In this document: positions 47,096 through 58,989 of the stretch, piece after piece
How positions within the stretch are numbered: position 1 is the first letter of the stretch
Layout: each line of letters starts with the position of its first letter
Assembly (NCBI RefSeq): GCF_020379485.1
Contig: NC_063446.1
Coordinates: forward strand, 23,896,610-23,960,609
DNA length: 64,000 nt
Reading direction: 5' to 3'
Source of the DNA: Brassica napus
Taxonomy: Eukaryota > Streptophyta > Magnoliopsida > Brassicales > Brassicaceae
Made by a program: the position numbers and the translations under genes
The notes under the pieces: model-generated
Told to the model about the DNA's origin: nothing
The model's database searches: none
What the model saw: only the letters and a program-made list of their open reading frames with translations

Positions 47096-47927
47096 TGTTG
47101 GGGAAAGCCACACGGCGCAGCGGAAATACTAATGGTCGTGTTCCCATGACCTTGTGTGAACCTATGAAGAAAATACTTCGACGATGGCGGGATGTAATAT
47201 GCAGAAAAACGTAAATAAGACACACAATTTTTACGTGGAAAACCTCCTCGATGTGAGAAGGAAAAACCACGGGACCGTAGTCCACTCAAAAATCCACTAT
47301 ATAAATGGTATGAGTACAACCACGTCCTCCCTATTCAACAGCGTGAACAGAACAGAGAGTCTAGCTACAAAGAGCTATCTCCAACACAAACAACAACAAC
47401 AAGAGAGCAACACAAAGCTTCAAAAACCGGCAGCAACCAAACGACCTCAGTTCACAAGGATTCCGGCATCCAGAGACTAATCCAACCATACAAATCCAAG
47501 ATAAAAAAGTCAACAATACCTCCGCCAAATTTCAGCTCAAGAAGAGAAGATCTCACCGTCGGATTTACCAAACACCCAAGACTGTCCCGCTGAAGAACTG
47601 TGACGACCAGCTTCACTAAAACCCAGACAATAGAAGATCCAACCGTTGAAATCCAAATCCCTTCGGTGAATCTCTAAACCACTGACTGAAGAAGCTTTCC
47701 ACAAAATATCAGCCCGATCAAGTTCCGTTTGATCCTCCAAAACTAGTCTTGAAATAGCCTGACGAGTTTTCTCCTCCTTCTCTCTTCTTTCTCTCTTTTG
47801 TCTCTCTCTCTAAACTCTATTATTGTGAGTCTACAGTGCAAAAGGGAACATCACTAATTACTTAAGGTCATGAGAATTATTACGTCTCATGCCCACTTGG
47901 TTCTCTCCATCTAGGAGGGACCCAACA
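47096..47927 (-). repeat. Copia 5' LTR (minus-strand element)
   Basis: Carries the element promoter. It is two bases shorter than the other LTR, mainly from a CT microsatellite difference near 47806. Confidence 0.95.
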
Positions 47928-48420
47928 ATTGCTTCCGTTCCAGCATCTGTTCCCGATGGCGTGTTGTTCCTGCAGTCGGCTGCTAGGTTGTGGAGTGTGG
48001 CGGCTCTTGGACTCTACTACTTCCGAATAAAAGCTCGTCCTTTGTCTGCTCGGGTGTTCCCGGTCTCGGGCCTTGCTTTCTATGCGTGCTGGGTGTGGTT
48101 AAGGAGGTCACTCACTAGCTGTTCTTGGTTGGACCTTATCTCAAAGAGTTGTTCATCGGGTACGCCAAACTCTACCGGGCTCAGTCTCTCGTTATCACTG
48201 TGGTCCTTTTCTTTTGTGGCAAGTGTGTTGTGCCGATTTGGTTGCCTCCTATGTGTGGCTGTATTGTCTGTTGTTCTTGGCTCTGATTAGCTTAGATTGA
48301 GGCTTGTGTAGTTGCATTTCATTTTTTTGTTTTTTGTCTCTTCTGTAGTTCTGTCAAAAACTCTAAAACTTGGTAATAAATCTTAATTTTTTTACCAAAA
48401 AAAAATAAAAAATAAAAAAA

Positions 48421-49350
48421 TGAAAATATGCATCTCTCACATCAACCAGGCAATAGTACAATCAACTTGAGAAGTTACATCAAACCCAAAACTGCAAAGA
48501 GTAAAAAAAACCGTCATGGCAAAAAGACTAGAAACCTTGGATAAGTCAATAACCTCCAACAACGCACTGGCTCGGTCGCCAGTATGGGCCCTGTGGTACC
48601 TCCTTCCAAGCTGCCAATGAACAATAGACAATTATTTTGAACACACTCTGAAAGCCCAATTCCATATACTAACAAGAGCTACCTGATCAAACGGCAACAC
48701 GATAATTGCTTGAATATGATTTTAATATCTCCACTTTTTTTTTGAACTGAACATCATCTCCATTTTGTAATAACAGACTTTATAAGCTTCATTATTAATA
48801 TTTGAATGGGATAACAAATAATCAATAAAGATAACAACTAATAATTTGATTTGGGAATAATAAACCAAAAGGAAAAAATTAAGAAGCTGATAGCAAAGCG
48901 TGTCTGACGCAAGAAGACTGACGTAATACTCAGTACTGGTAATACTAATCATTTCTTCATATTGAGGTTAAATTTACATTTTACGAAATAAAAACAATAT
49001 TTATTTTTAGTCGGCAGATATACTACATTTTGTCTTTCTACTATTAGATTGACTGACAATTGTAATCCAAAACCTAAATTCATTTTTTTCCGGAAAATTC
49101 AACGTCATCGATTTTTTTGACAAAAACTTAATCAAATTATTATTTTCCAAAAGAGAGGAAACATATAAAGAACATGTTATATGTTTCACAAAGCACCAAA
49201 ACTTGAAGGGAAAAAATCAATTCTAAATAAAGAGAAATTGCGAGCAGAAAAATTGTGGATGATAATTAGCCACAATACTAAGCCTAAGGGTCGTGTAAGA
49301 AAACACCATCGCATGCATCTTCTCCTTTTCATATTCTTTCCAATTTCTAT
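48421..49350. other. Intergenic; possible exon relic at 48440-48640
   Basis: Minus strand near 48630-48530 encodes LGRRYHRAHTGDRASALLEV, which looks protein-like but is not recognised and has no clear gene around it. At 48727-48766 ATCTCCA repeats flank TTTTTTGAACTGAACATC, another stub-like insertion. Confidence 0.4.
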
Positions 49351-49361
49351 TGCTCATTAAA

Positions 49362-50830
49362 ACGCTTTTTGCAAGATTAACTCAAAACTCAAAATCAAAC
49401 CTAAAACTAATCCATGCTTTTCTTGGATTTTTGTTTTGTCCTATTCACCCCACAAGTTCATAATATTCACGAAAATGCCATCAATTTTTTTTTTTTTTTT
49501 TCCGTAAATGACATTTTTACTCTCTCACCCTCATCATTTTCAAGTAATTACAAGATTGTCATTGTCATCAATACCCCAACCACCATAAACAACCAATTTA
49601 AAGCTCTTAATGCACCTAAAATCAATTTACACTCTCTCTTTCTCACTTGTTATGAACTAAAAACAATATCTCTTTCACTTTGTCCCCATATTCATCCAAA
49701 AAACTCAAGCTTTTGATTCAAAATTTTTTATGGTTGATAGAGCCATTCAAGCATACTATTCTTGGTGATATCAGACGACTTACTAGTAAGTCGTCTGTTG
49801 AATACTGTACATTTTACGACTTACTAGTAAGTCGTCCCATACCCTAAATTTAACCCCTAAACTAAATTGACTAAATTAACTAACTAACCACGTTATAAAC
49901 CCGTAGTTATACTTAAATAGTGTTTACTATACGCAGAAATAAACACACTTAGGTAAATTTTAAAGCTTTCAAAAAAATATTTATGCATTCCAAAATCTAA
50001 CCCTAAGAACACATACAATACTACAACATATATTGGCAAAACCTAAACCAAAGAATATCATGACTCACTACTTTCACTCATCTATGTTGAAAACAATTAA
50101 CTTTTGTTATATCTTAATTTATATCTCTTAAAACATATGTTAATTATATGATTTCAATTTTTCAATTATCAAAATATTTTTTACAAAATTTTTAAATTAT
50201 TTCTAAGTAGAACTAGTCCAGACGACTTTCCAGTAAGTCGTCTGGACAGACGAATTACGGGGGTTAGAAACGTAAAAAAAATTCGGTTTTTTTGTTTGTT
50301 CACAAGGGGTTGATTGTAATTTCAATAGTCTTTTAGGTTACTTTTGCATTTGATTCAAGTTTGGGTTTACTTTTGTGTTTGAAATCAAGTTGTGAGTCAT
50401 ATTTGGCAATTTTCCCTTCTTTAAAGGGCTTTTTGCAAGATTGACTCAAAATTCAAAGTCAAATCTAAAACTAACTCATGCTTTTCTTGGATTTTTCTTT
50501 TGTCCTATTAACCCCACAAGTTCATATAATTCACGAAAATGCCATCAAGTTTCTTTTTTCTTCCGAAAATGACATTTTTACTCTCTCACCCTCATCATCT
50601 TCAAGTAATTACAAGATTGTCATTGTTATCAATACCCCAACCATCATGAACAACCAATTTGAAGCTCTTAATGCACCTAAAATCGATTTACACTCTCTCT
50701 TTCTCACTTGTTATGAACTAAAAACAACATCTCTTTCACTTTGCCTCCATATTCATCTAAAAACTTCAAGCTTTTGATTCAAAATTTTTTTTATGGTTGA
50801 TAGAGCCATTCAAGCATACTATTCTTGGTG
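49362..50830 (+). repeat. MULE left-end repeats A and A', with B between
   Basis: A (from GCTTTTTGCAAGATTAACTC) and A' (from GCTTTTTGCAAGATTGACTC at about 50430) match for about 400 bases up to CAAGCATACTATTCTTGG, with scattered substitutions. Each has an open frame of about 100 codons (49414-49716, 50478-50777) with similar peptides; I regard them as non-coding. Confidence 0.85.
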
Positions 50831-51460
50831 GGTTACTTACGTTTGAGATTCTGGGTGGTTGGAGAAGACTCTGTGTGCTAAGGAAGTCATCTCACTAGTT
50901 TAAGGTATGAAATTGGAATTTTTTCCAGATCTGTTCGTGTAGAAGACTTACCCTTAAGTACTCTGGCTGTAGGTAAGTCTTCTGGTCAAACGGACAACTT
51001 ACTTGTAAGTCGTCATCTTTGTTTGTTAAAAAAAAATCTAGAGAATACCCTAGACGACTTACTGATAAGTCGACTTACTGATAAGTCGTCTATGATAAAC
51101 GAGTTAGTTTTGCATTTGACCGAAGTGTGTTAGATATTTGATTTTTTCTGGACGAATTACCAGTAAGTCGTCTCCGGGAAAATAAAAAATTCAATATTTT
51201 ATTAAAGCAAACGACTTATCTGTAAGTCGTCTCAAGTTACTTTTGCAATTGGAAAATACAACTTAAATATTTAACTTTTCCCAGACGACTTACGCGGAAG
51301 TCGTCAAGTAAGACGACTTACTTGAAAGTCGTCCAGGATAAGCAAAGTCGTCCAGATTTATTTCCTAGATTATGGTCAAACCTTGCTTATCTCGGACGAC
51401 TTTCTCGTACGTCGTCTACCTGGACGACTTTCAATTACTCAAAAAGATTATAACCTCGAC

Positions 51461-53587
51461 ATGAGCACAAAATCTGTGGAGATAACCTACTCATTACCAG
51501 CAGAAATGATGCAGGCTCCAGACACCCCTCCTATTCATGTTACAAGTGATAGACAAGTTCGAAACTTGTTCGAGATAACCAAAACGCATGGAGTACGGCT
51601 TTGTGTATCAAGCCGTAGCAAGGTGGAAACGGTTTTAGAATTCAGGGAAGAAGATGATGAAGCTGATGAATGTTTTGAAGATGATGATGATGATTTGGAG
51701 GATGATGGAGAGGAGGATGATGGGGAGGAGGACGATGGGGAGGAGGATCCTGGTATCTCTATTGTTGCTGAAGCGGACGAAGATGGTGCGGATTACAGTG
51801 TTTATGGAAAGGTTGAAGATGAGGATGAGGAAGATGATGATATGTGTTTTGAAGGTATCAAAAATATTGAAGGAGGAAGATCGAATGGTAACAGTATCTA
51901 TGTCAACCAGAGTTTTGTTAGCAAGGATGCACTGCTTTCAGAGCTGCGGTTGACAGCAGTGAGGTTTAGGTTCTCCTTCAGAATATACAAGTCAACGAAA
52001 ACTCTCCTTGTGACAACATGTCCGGTTAGTGGTTGTCAATGGAAGGTCAGAGCGAGTGTGAAACATGGGACAAACACGTTTTGGGTAACAAAGTATGTGG
52101 AAAAACATACATGCTCAGTGGGAGACCGACTCGCTCAGCAGAGACACTGTACTCCGAATTATGTTGGTAGGCTTTTCATTGATCGTGTTGGAATCATTGA
52201 TGGGTTGAATCCGCAGCATATCACTGATGCAATGAAGAACATGTTTGGCATGACGCTTGATTACACCACTTCATACAGAGCACTTTTATATGCACAAACA
52301 TTGGTGAAAGGATCAGCAGAAGAATGGTATCCGCGTCTGCCATCATATCTCGAGCAAATCTCCTTAGCAAATCTCGATTCTATCACGGCTATAGAACTTG
52401 ATTCTATCAATAGATTTTAGTATCTATTTCTCTCTTTTGGAGCTTCTATCAAAGGTTTTAAGTATCAGAGAAGGGTCATTGTGGTGGATGAGACTCACCT
52501 AAGTGGGAAGTATGGAGGTGTTATGTTAGTTGCAGCCGCACAAGATGAGAATTTTCAGATATTTCCATTGGCTTTTGGGATCGTAGATGCTGAAGATGAA
52601 CCTTCTTGGGAATGGTTTTTCACAAAATTGACTAGTTGTGTATCTGATGAGCAACCTCTGGTGATAGTCTCCGACCGGCACGCAGCCATTAAAAGTGCGT
52701 GTGATAAGGTGTTTCCTCGGGCAACCCGAGGAATATGTTATTATCACCTTCAAGATAACATTGTCAAAAAGTATAAAGGGAAACATCTCTTGTACTTGGT
52801 GAAAGGTGCTGCTTATGCTCATACGGTTTCAGATTTTGACCGGTACATGGCTGAGATACGGAGTGCAAACCCGGACCTTGCAACGTATTTGGAGAATGCC
52901 GACGTCAGCCTATGGTCAAGGGTTTATTGTCAGGGGGACATGTACAACATAAAGAAAAGCAACATCGCTGAATCTATTAATTCCGCTCTGAAGCGAGCTA
53001 GAGGATTTCCGGTTGAGTTCCTGTTGGAGTTCATAAGAGAGAAGCTAGGAAAGTGGTTTTGGAAAAGGAGAGAAGATGCTTTGAGTCTCCCAACTTAACA
53101 TAGTCGAGGTGTTGAATACTTGCTTGCCGTTTGATCGGAGATAGCGGATACGATGACGGTACAACCAATTGATGGATGGCGATACTTTGTGAAAGGTGGC
53201 AAAATGGACTGTGTGGTTGATTTGGAACATGGAAAGTGTGATTGTGGTGTCTATGCAGTGGAGAAAATACCTTGCTCTCATGCTATAGCTGCTGGAACAT
53301 ATGCTGGTTTGCATATCTCCACACTTGTATGTCTAGTGTACTCAAAGGATTTTCTGTTTGCAGGATACTCAGAGAATATATATCCTTGTGTTGGACAACA
53401 ATTTGAGGAACACACATGCTTTCCTCCTGATGAAAAGCGTGGTCCGGGAAGACAAAAGAAATCAAGATGGCAATCTTGGTTGGAGCTATCCAGGATGAGA
53501 GGACGCAAACCCCGGAAGCAACACAGGGTTTATAGATGCTCAAAATCCAAGGAAACTGACCATACGAAACCACAATGTAAGAAATGA
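51461..53587 (+). pseudogene. mudrA-type MULE transposase with three in-frame stops
   Basis: One reading frame spans the region (open upstream to 51383 without an ATG), with stops at 52418-52420 (TAG), 53096-53098 (TAA) and 53132-53134 (TGA). The acidic N-terminus (runs of Asp/Glu) precedes a MuDR DNA-binding zinc-finger region (TTCPVSGCQWKVRASVKHG, KHTCS). The MULE catalytic core follows: VVDETHL gives the first Asp, VSDRHAAI the second, then ICYYHLQDN, and NIAESINSA supplies the likely Glu. The C-terminal SWIM finger is CDCGVYAVEKIPCSHA. A basic tail (RGPGRQKKSRW) ends at 53587. It cannot make full transposase unless stops are read through; missing 5' exons are possible. Confidence 0.9.
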
Positions 53588-53605
53588 CGTGGACGACCTT
53601 CAAGT

Positions 53606-53997
53606 AAGTCATCCAGAAGGTCATCCAGTTAGTCGTCCAGGGTTTTTTCTTCCAGAAGACCTTCAAGTTAGTCGTCCAGTGTTTAGTCTTCCAGAAGACC
53701 TTCAATTAAGTCGTACATAAGGTCGTCCAGTTAGTCGTCCATGGTTTTTTCTTCCAGAAGACCTTCAAGTTAGTCGTCCAGTGTTTAGTCTTCCAAAAGA
53801 CCTTCAATTAAGTCGTCCAGAAGGTCGTCCAGTTAGTCGGCCAGGGTTTTTTCTTCCAGAAGACCTTCAAGTTAGTCATCCAGTGTTTAGTCTTCCAGGA
53901 GACCTTCAATTAAGTCGTCCAGAAGGTCGTCCAATTAGTCGTCCATGGTTTTTTTTTTCCAGAAGACCTTCAAGTTAGTCGTCCAGTGTTTAGTCTA
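53606..53997 (+). repeat. 102-bp tandem array of AAGTCGTCC-type motifs
   Basis: Units start at 53606, 53708, 53810 and 53912, an exact 102-base period. Each has AGTCGTCCAG three times and CCAGAAGACCTTCAA twice. The fourth unit is cut by the hAT-like element at 53998 and resumes after 54657. It lies just after the transposase stop. Confidence 0.92.
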
Positions 53998-54656
53998 GGC
54001 CTGAGCAAAATAACCGGAACCGAAGAACCGAACCGGAACCGAACCGAAATACCCGAAACCGGAACCGAACTAATACCCTCAAATACCCGAACGATTCCTA
54101 TATTTTTATATCCGAAATAACCGAACCGAACCAGAACTGAACCAAGAACCGAACGGGTACCCGAATATATAAAAATATTAATTATATATACATATAACAT
54201 CACTAAATATTTATTTTTAATTTAAAATTCTATTAAAAATATCTGAAAATAGTTGAGGATAACTAAATTATTATAAAGTATCCAAACTACCCGAAAGTAT
54301 CCGAAACTATCCGGATAGTTTTATCCGAAATATCCAAAGAAATCCGAAATATCCAAATTTTTTATCTAAATCATCCTAATTATTTGATATTTTACCCTAA
54401 ATAACCGATATTTTATTCAAATTATCCAAACTACCCGAACTATCCGAACCGGATCCAAATGAGAACCGAACTTTTTCCGGATATTTTCCGGTTCCTACAT
54501 TTACTATCCGAACCGAACCGAACCCGAAACTATCCGAACCGAACCGAACCGAAAATAGGTCAAGTACTAAATGGATCCTCTAGCCCCTATCTGAACTACC
54601 CGAAACCCGAAATACCCGAACCAAACCGAACCGATACCCGAAATGCCCAGGCAACG
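53998..54656. mobile_element. hAT-like MITE rich in CCGAA repeats
   Basis: Ends GCCTGAGCA (left) and TGCCCAGGC (right) are inverted with one mismatch. TTAGTCT on both sides (53990-53996, 54657-54663) gives a 7-8 bp target duplication, as for hAT elements. The array it interrupts shows TTTAGTCTTCC intact elsewhere, which supports the insertion point. The interior is full of ACCGAACCGAA and TACCCGAA words, a repeat type common in Brassicaceae. Confidence 0.75.
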
Positions 54657-55035
54657 TTAGTCTTCTATAAGACCTTCAATGAAGTCGTCCAGAAGGTCGT
54701 CCAGTTAGTCGTCCAGGGTTTAGTCTATGTATTAAAAATTTGTGTTATGAACTTATCTGTGTCAACTTCTTTGTCAAATTGCACTACCAAACAAATTTGA
54801 GATAGTCTTGCCTTTTATATTTTCCGAAATATAGTTACAAAAGGTCACTGCTCAGAAGACTTTCCAGAATACTTATAGTTAAGTCGTCCAACATTCCAGA
54901 GGACTTAACTGTAAGTCTTCTGTGCAGAATATAGTTACAAAATAGGGATAAAGTTCAAATACAAAATAGGGATCAAGTTCAAATACACACATCAGCCTAA
55001 TCTATCGTACAAAATAATCTAACAAAGCCTATTTA

Positions 55036-58000
55036 TCACCCCTCATACGCACCCAGGTTGGCATCATTATCCTTGTTTTCGAAATCATGCGCGTCAGGAA
55101 GCTCTTGAAATATATCCACCGCCATCTTATCCCTCATAGTCTTCCCGTTGACCTTAGCAAAGTCTTTTTTACTAAACTCTATCCCAAGAGCATGACATTC
55201 AATGTACTTTAGAGTGTACACGCCACAATCACCAGCTCGGGCCGGAGGTATATTGGTCGGTCTCTCATATGTGAATGGCTCCCGGCTGTATTGGGCACGT
55301 TGTTCGTCTGAGGAAGTGCACTCAACAAGCAGATAAGGGACCATGTAGAGAAAATGCTCCATTACCACATCGAGGTCTTCTGGGGAGATACTGGAACAAA
55401 TGCTGTCCCAGACGACTATGTGCCTCTTAGGGATCGATATCCACATAGCAATCCAATGAGTGTCGTTGTAGTTCACTGGCGCATAGACATCATCAATATC
55501 CGTCCTCCAAACCTTGTTCGATTGGCAAAATGATGGTGTAGTGCCTACATAATAATTCCACGCCCCACCAGGGAGTCTTCTTCCTAAACCGTTCTGATCG
55601 GGCTCCGAGTCCTTAAAATCATTGTAGTTGAATCTCCATTGCTGAGCAAAGAGATGATCAAGAAAGCACATTCTCTCGCTCCTGAAATGTTGTGGGTTAG
55701 CGTCGTACCTCTTCCTCAGCACATTAACCAAGCATCAATATGCTGCATATAAAATAGGGTACAAGTTAGAAGATATCAGACAACTTACCAGACGACTTAT
55801 TGGTAAGTCGTCTACAAAGAAAACTTATCAGTAAGTCATCTAAGTCATAGCAGAAGACTTACACAGTCCTCCAGCCACTCTAAGGAGGTCCAGAGGATTT
55901 GATACCACCAAGTTCTACTTGTCCATGGTATTTTATCGAGAGGTGTTCTATAATGACTACAAACACAAAATGTTGAAAAGCAGTCAGTTTTTGTAAACTA
56001 AAGCAAGCTATTATGGGAAAAGCAAACACTTACGGACAAGTTTTCAACCAATCAGCGAGCTCCTTCAACTTCTTCTTGTCAATTGGTGCAAAAGGATTAT
56101 AGCCTGGATAAAGCTTTTTGTTTGGAATGATCACTTTGGCCGTGCTGTTTGCCGTATAAGGAGATTGCTGTGAGGCAGCAAGTTTCCTTGTTCGATCTCT
56201 TTGCACGGCAAAGTGCCAAAGCAGCATCCCTCTTTCCCAGATATCTAGCATCCTCCTTCTGTAATTCCGAAACAGTGGATTGATTTTTTTTCAATAGAAC
56301 AAGGCTCGGTTCTGGAGCTTTATCTTTCAAGGAACTAGCATCTGCGGGCACATCTGGACCTTTATCCTCCGGCAAGCTCTTCCTTCCCGCGTTCGTCCCA
56401 TTAACACTTTCACTCTGCAATATACAAGATGGGTTTATACAATAATAACCAAAGATCCATTTCAAACAATAATAACCAATGACTTTGTCGAAAGATCCAT
56501 TTCATACACTATAAACAAAGCACACATGTTCTCACATACAAGAAACAAAGCAAATGAAACTTTTCAGTTCTTATTCTTAAGACTTTGTCTAGTCAATCTC
56601 TGGTTGGGAGAGGATTCATTACTAACCCCGGGTTTGAGCGTCGGCTTAGGTAGAGGGGTAGTATTTTGAGCTGATGTCCCTTTCCGTTTTGTGGTGATAC
56701 CAACCTTCTTCTCCACAGCTTTCACCCTTTCCGACAGATACTTGATCTCCTTAAAGCACGTCCCAAACCCTTTCCTCATGGCATCAACTATGTCCTTGAA
56801 CATGGTTTTAATATCCTCTTTGATCAACCCACCAACAGTCGTATGAACCTCTTCACTAGCCTCTGCAGCTGCCTCTTCACTAGTCACTGCAGCTGCCTCT
56901 TCACTAGCCTCTTTACGAGCTTTCTTCCGAGGTCTTGGACTGTATTCCCTCACTACCTTTTTCTTCGCTGGACTCACAACCGCCGGCTTTGTATTAACCC
57001 AAGTACCGGTGACTTCCCATCAATCCATGGTCCACTTCCACGGTTTCTTTACAAACATGAGTTTAATTATGTTCTCCGCGGGCGTGTCCTCAACATAAAA
57101 CTCCCATTTTGGAAACATTTCACCAATGTCTTTCTGAACAAAGTTGATCACCCTAGTCTGCAGTAAATAGAAGATATGAACTTAGATATTTGACAGATTA
57201 AGAAAGATGGAAAGAAAAGACTTCACAGTCGACTTATAATTAAGTCGTCTGGAAAGTCTTCCATCTGGAAAGTCTTCCAGCTGGAAGACTTAGTAGAAGA
57301 CTTATAATTAAGTAGTCTGGATAGTCTTCCCAGACTACTTAATTATAAGTCTTCTATTAAGTCATCCAGCTGGAAGACTTTTCAGATGACTTAATTATCA
57401 GTTTTCCACTAAGTCGTCCAGTTGGAAGACTTATCATACGACTTAATTATAAGTTTTCTGCGAAGTCGTTCAGATTGCAGTAAATACCTGACTGAGGATA
57501 ACCTCTTTAAACTGTTTGTGTCCTTTGCGACCCTTGTAAGCCAGTATCGGTGGAGACGGATTGTTTGGGAGAGGATTACCATAATTAGCACCCAATTCCG
57601 GCAGAGCTGTGTACACCCAGACCTGGAGAGCTTGCGCAAACCCATTAATAGTGTAACAACCCGAAATATTTCTGCCCTTCACAGAGTCCATCAGCACCTT
57701 AAACGCGACTCTCCCCCATGGATAATTCTCAAACCGTTCTAGCTCCATCACTAGCCTTGCCAGAGTAATCCGTGTAGGGGTTGAATATTTTCTCCCTTCA
57801 ATGTATCCAGTGAAGATGGCAAGATACGCGAGCCGCTTGCGATCATCCCGAGACCACCCTTCGCATCTCTCAAATGCTGCTATTATCTCCTGAGTAGACG
57901 GCCCAGCTTCGACATGAACTCCCAACATCTCCTAGAAAGAAGTCAACTCCTTTGTAACAACACAGTGAGGTCTCTCAAGGTCCTCGATGTACTCGCAGTT

Positions 58001-58400
58001 TAGACCAGTGAGGTTTTCAAACTCTAACATTGAAAACCTCAAAGGTTCTGGACCAACGAGACTTCACTGCTCATATTTCTTCTTTATGTCCAGCTGGAAA
58101 ACCGAGCATGTAGTGAACCAGCCTTGAAGCCCAATCAAATCCCAGCTCTTGGAACTTGATGAAAACTCCCAACTTCGACTCCTTCAGCTCTTCATATTCG
58201 TCATCATGAAGAGCTTTCTTTAAAGCAGTATGCAACGTCCAACAAGTGTGATACAAAATGCTATGCACTGCGGGGGGCTCTTCCCCTAATGTATGTATCC
58301 TACGGGAGAGTTCTGGTATATCCACTTTTTTTTCATGCAAAACAATCAAAGACAACCATCTCAAAACAATCAAAGACATAATTAAGTCAACCATCTCAAA
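55036..58400 (-). pseudogene. MULE-borne DUF1985/Ulp1-like protease gene, degraded
   Basis: Multi-exon minus-strand gene converging on the transposase. The 5' part (58394-57470) is a DUF1985 domain: FQELGFDWASRLVHYMLGF, then FSMLEFENLTGLNCEY and RLAYLAIFTGYIEG. Stops at about 58065 and 57931 replace expected Trp codons. The middle (56977-56564) is charged with a nuclear-signal-like KKARKE and a short helix. The 3' exon (55731-55036, 231 codons) is an open C48 (Ulp1) domain with His92 (NDTHW), Asp109 (VWDS) and Cys169 (GDCGVYTLKY). The Gln expected six residues before the Cys reads Pro. A one-base loss near 55727 breaks the join after HIDAW. Relatives are deSUMOylase-like, but their role in MULEs is unknown. 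Confidence 0.85.
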
Positions 58401-58989
58401 ACAATCAAAGACTTATAATTAAGTCGTCTCGCAAGTTTTCCAGCTGAAAGAGTTATAATTAAGACTTTGCAGACGACTTAATTATAAGTCTTCCAAGACT
58501 TCCAGTAGAACATTTTAAAGCAGACCTGGAAATTCGGAGAAGATATAGTTGCCTTCGACATAGCGGTTATATATCTGCAAAAATAGACGTGAAAAAAGAA
58601 TAAGTGTATAAATTGATAGAGACAACGTTTTATGTTCATCTTTTCCTCAATCAATCACTCGACACTAAGAGATATAACTTACCGGCGGCGGAGTTCAACG
58701 AGACGCCTCTGAGAGAATGCGCGCTAGGGTTTCCTCTCAGATCTTATATAGAGGAACCGACTGTGAGAACGGTGGTGAGAACAACAGTGATAACGGTAGA
58801 GAGATAACCGGCGGTGAGAACGATGGATTAGAGAGAATCGATGGAAATCGCCTTCGAAATCTCCTTTGAGAGAAACGGCGTTAGGGTTTTCTGAATTTCG
58901 CGAAACAATGAATAAAAAAAACACCTTATATATGTCCGGTAAATAATCCGGTTAGGTTTTAAAGTACATTGTGAAATTAAAGGTTCGGT

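Larger units (their letters stand above)
42215..47927 (-). mobile_element. Copia-type LTR retrotransposon, nearly intact
   Basis: The 5.7-kb element has two LTRs (42215-43048 and 47096-47927) that begin TGTTGG and end CCAACA on both strands. On minus, the primer binding site TGGTATCAGAGC (47082-47093) lies just inside the 5' LTR and matches initiator-tRNA-Met. A purine-rich tract (43050-43062, GGAGGGGGAG core) precedes the 3' LTR. Flanking bases GTTGC and ATTGC look like a 5-bp target duplication with one change. The LTRs differ at about twenty positions in about 833 by eye, so the insertion is young on an evolutionary scale. It splits older repeat-like DNA. Confidence 0.95.
41580..48420 (+). 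mobile_element. Possible 5'-truncated LINE 3' region, split by the Copia element
   Basis: GT-rich, relatively GC-rich sequence at about 41580-42214 continues after the Copia insertion at 47928-48420. It ends with TTGGTAATAAATCTTAATTT, a short T run, CC and an A-rich tail (48396-48420). The base composition differs sharply from the AT-rich surroundings and the end resembles plant LINE 3' ends. No reverse transcriptase is left. The left boundary is uncertain; ATGAAAAT occurs at both about 41138 and 48419 and might be the target duplication. Confidence 0.35.

Noticed and set aside
42303..47480. Conserved frames inside the LTRs (42303-42599, 47184-47480, and minus partners)
   Set aside because: Identical because LTRs are copies; no retroviral or host domain and wrong place for coding.
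48437..48631. Small minus-strand gene with LGRRYHRAHTGDRASALLEV
   Set aside because: No recognised family, no extension into further exons; kept only as a possible relic.
49414..50777. Two similar ~100-codon frames at 49414-49716 and 50478-50777
   Set aside because: They lie in duplicated MULE ends, so their similarity is explained by DNA duplication. The peptides have no domain.
53606..53997. CRISPR-like array
   Set aside because: Units are full 102-bp tandem repeats without unique spacers, in a plant transposon.
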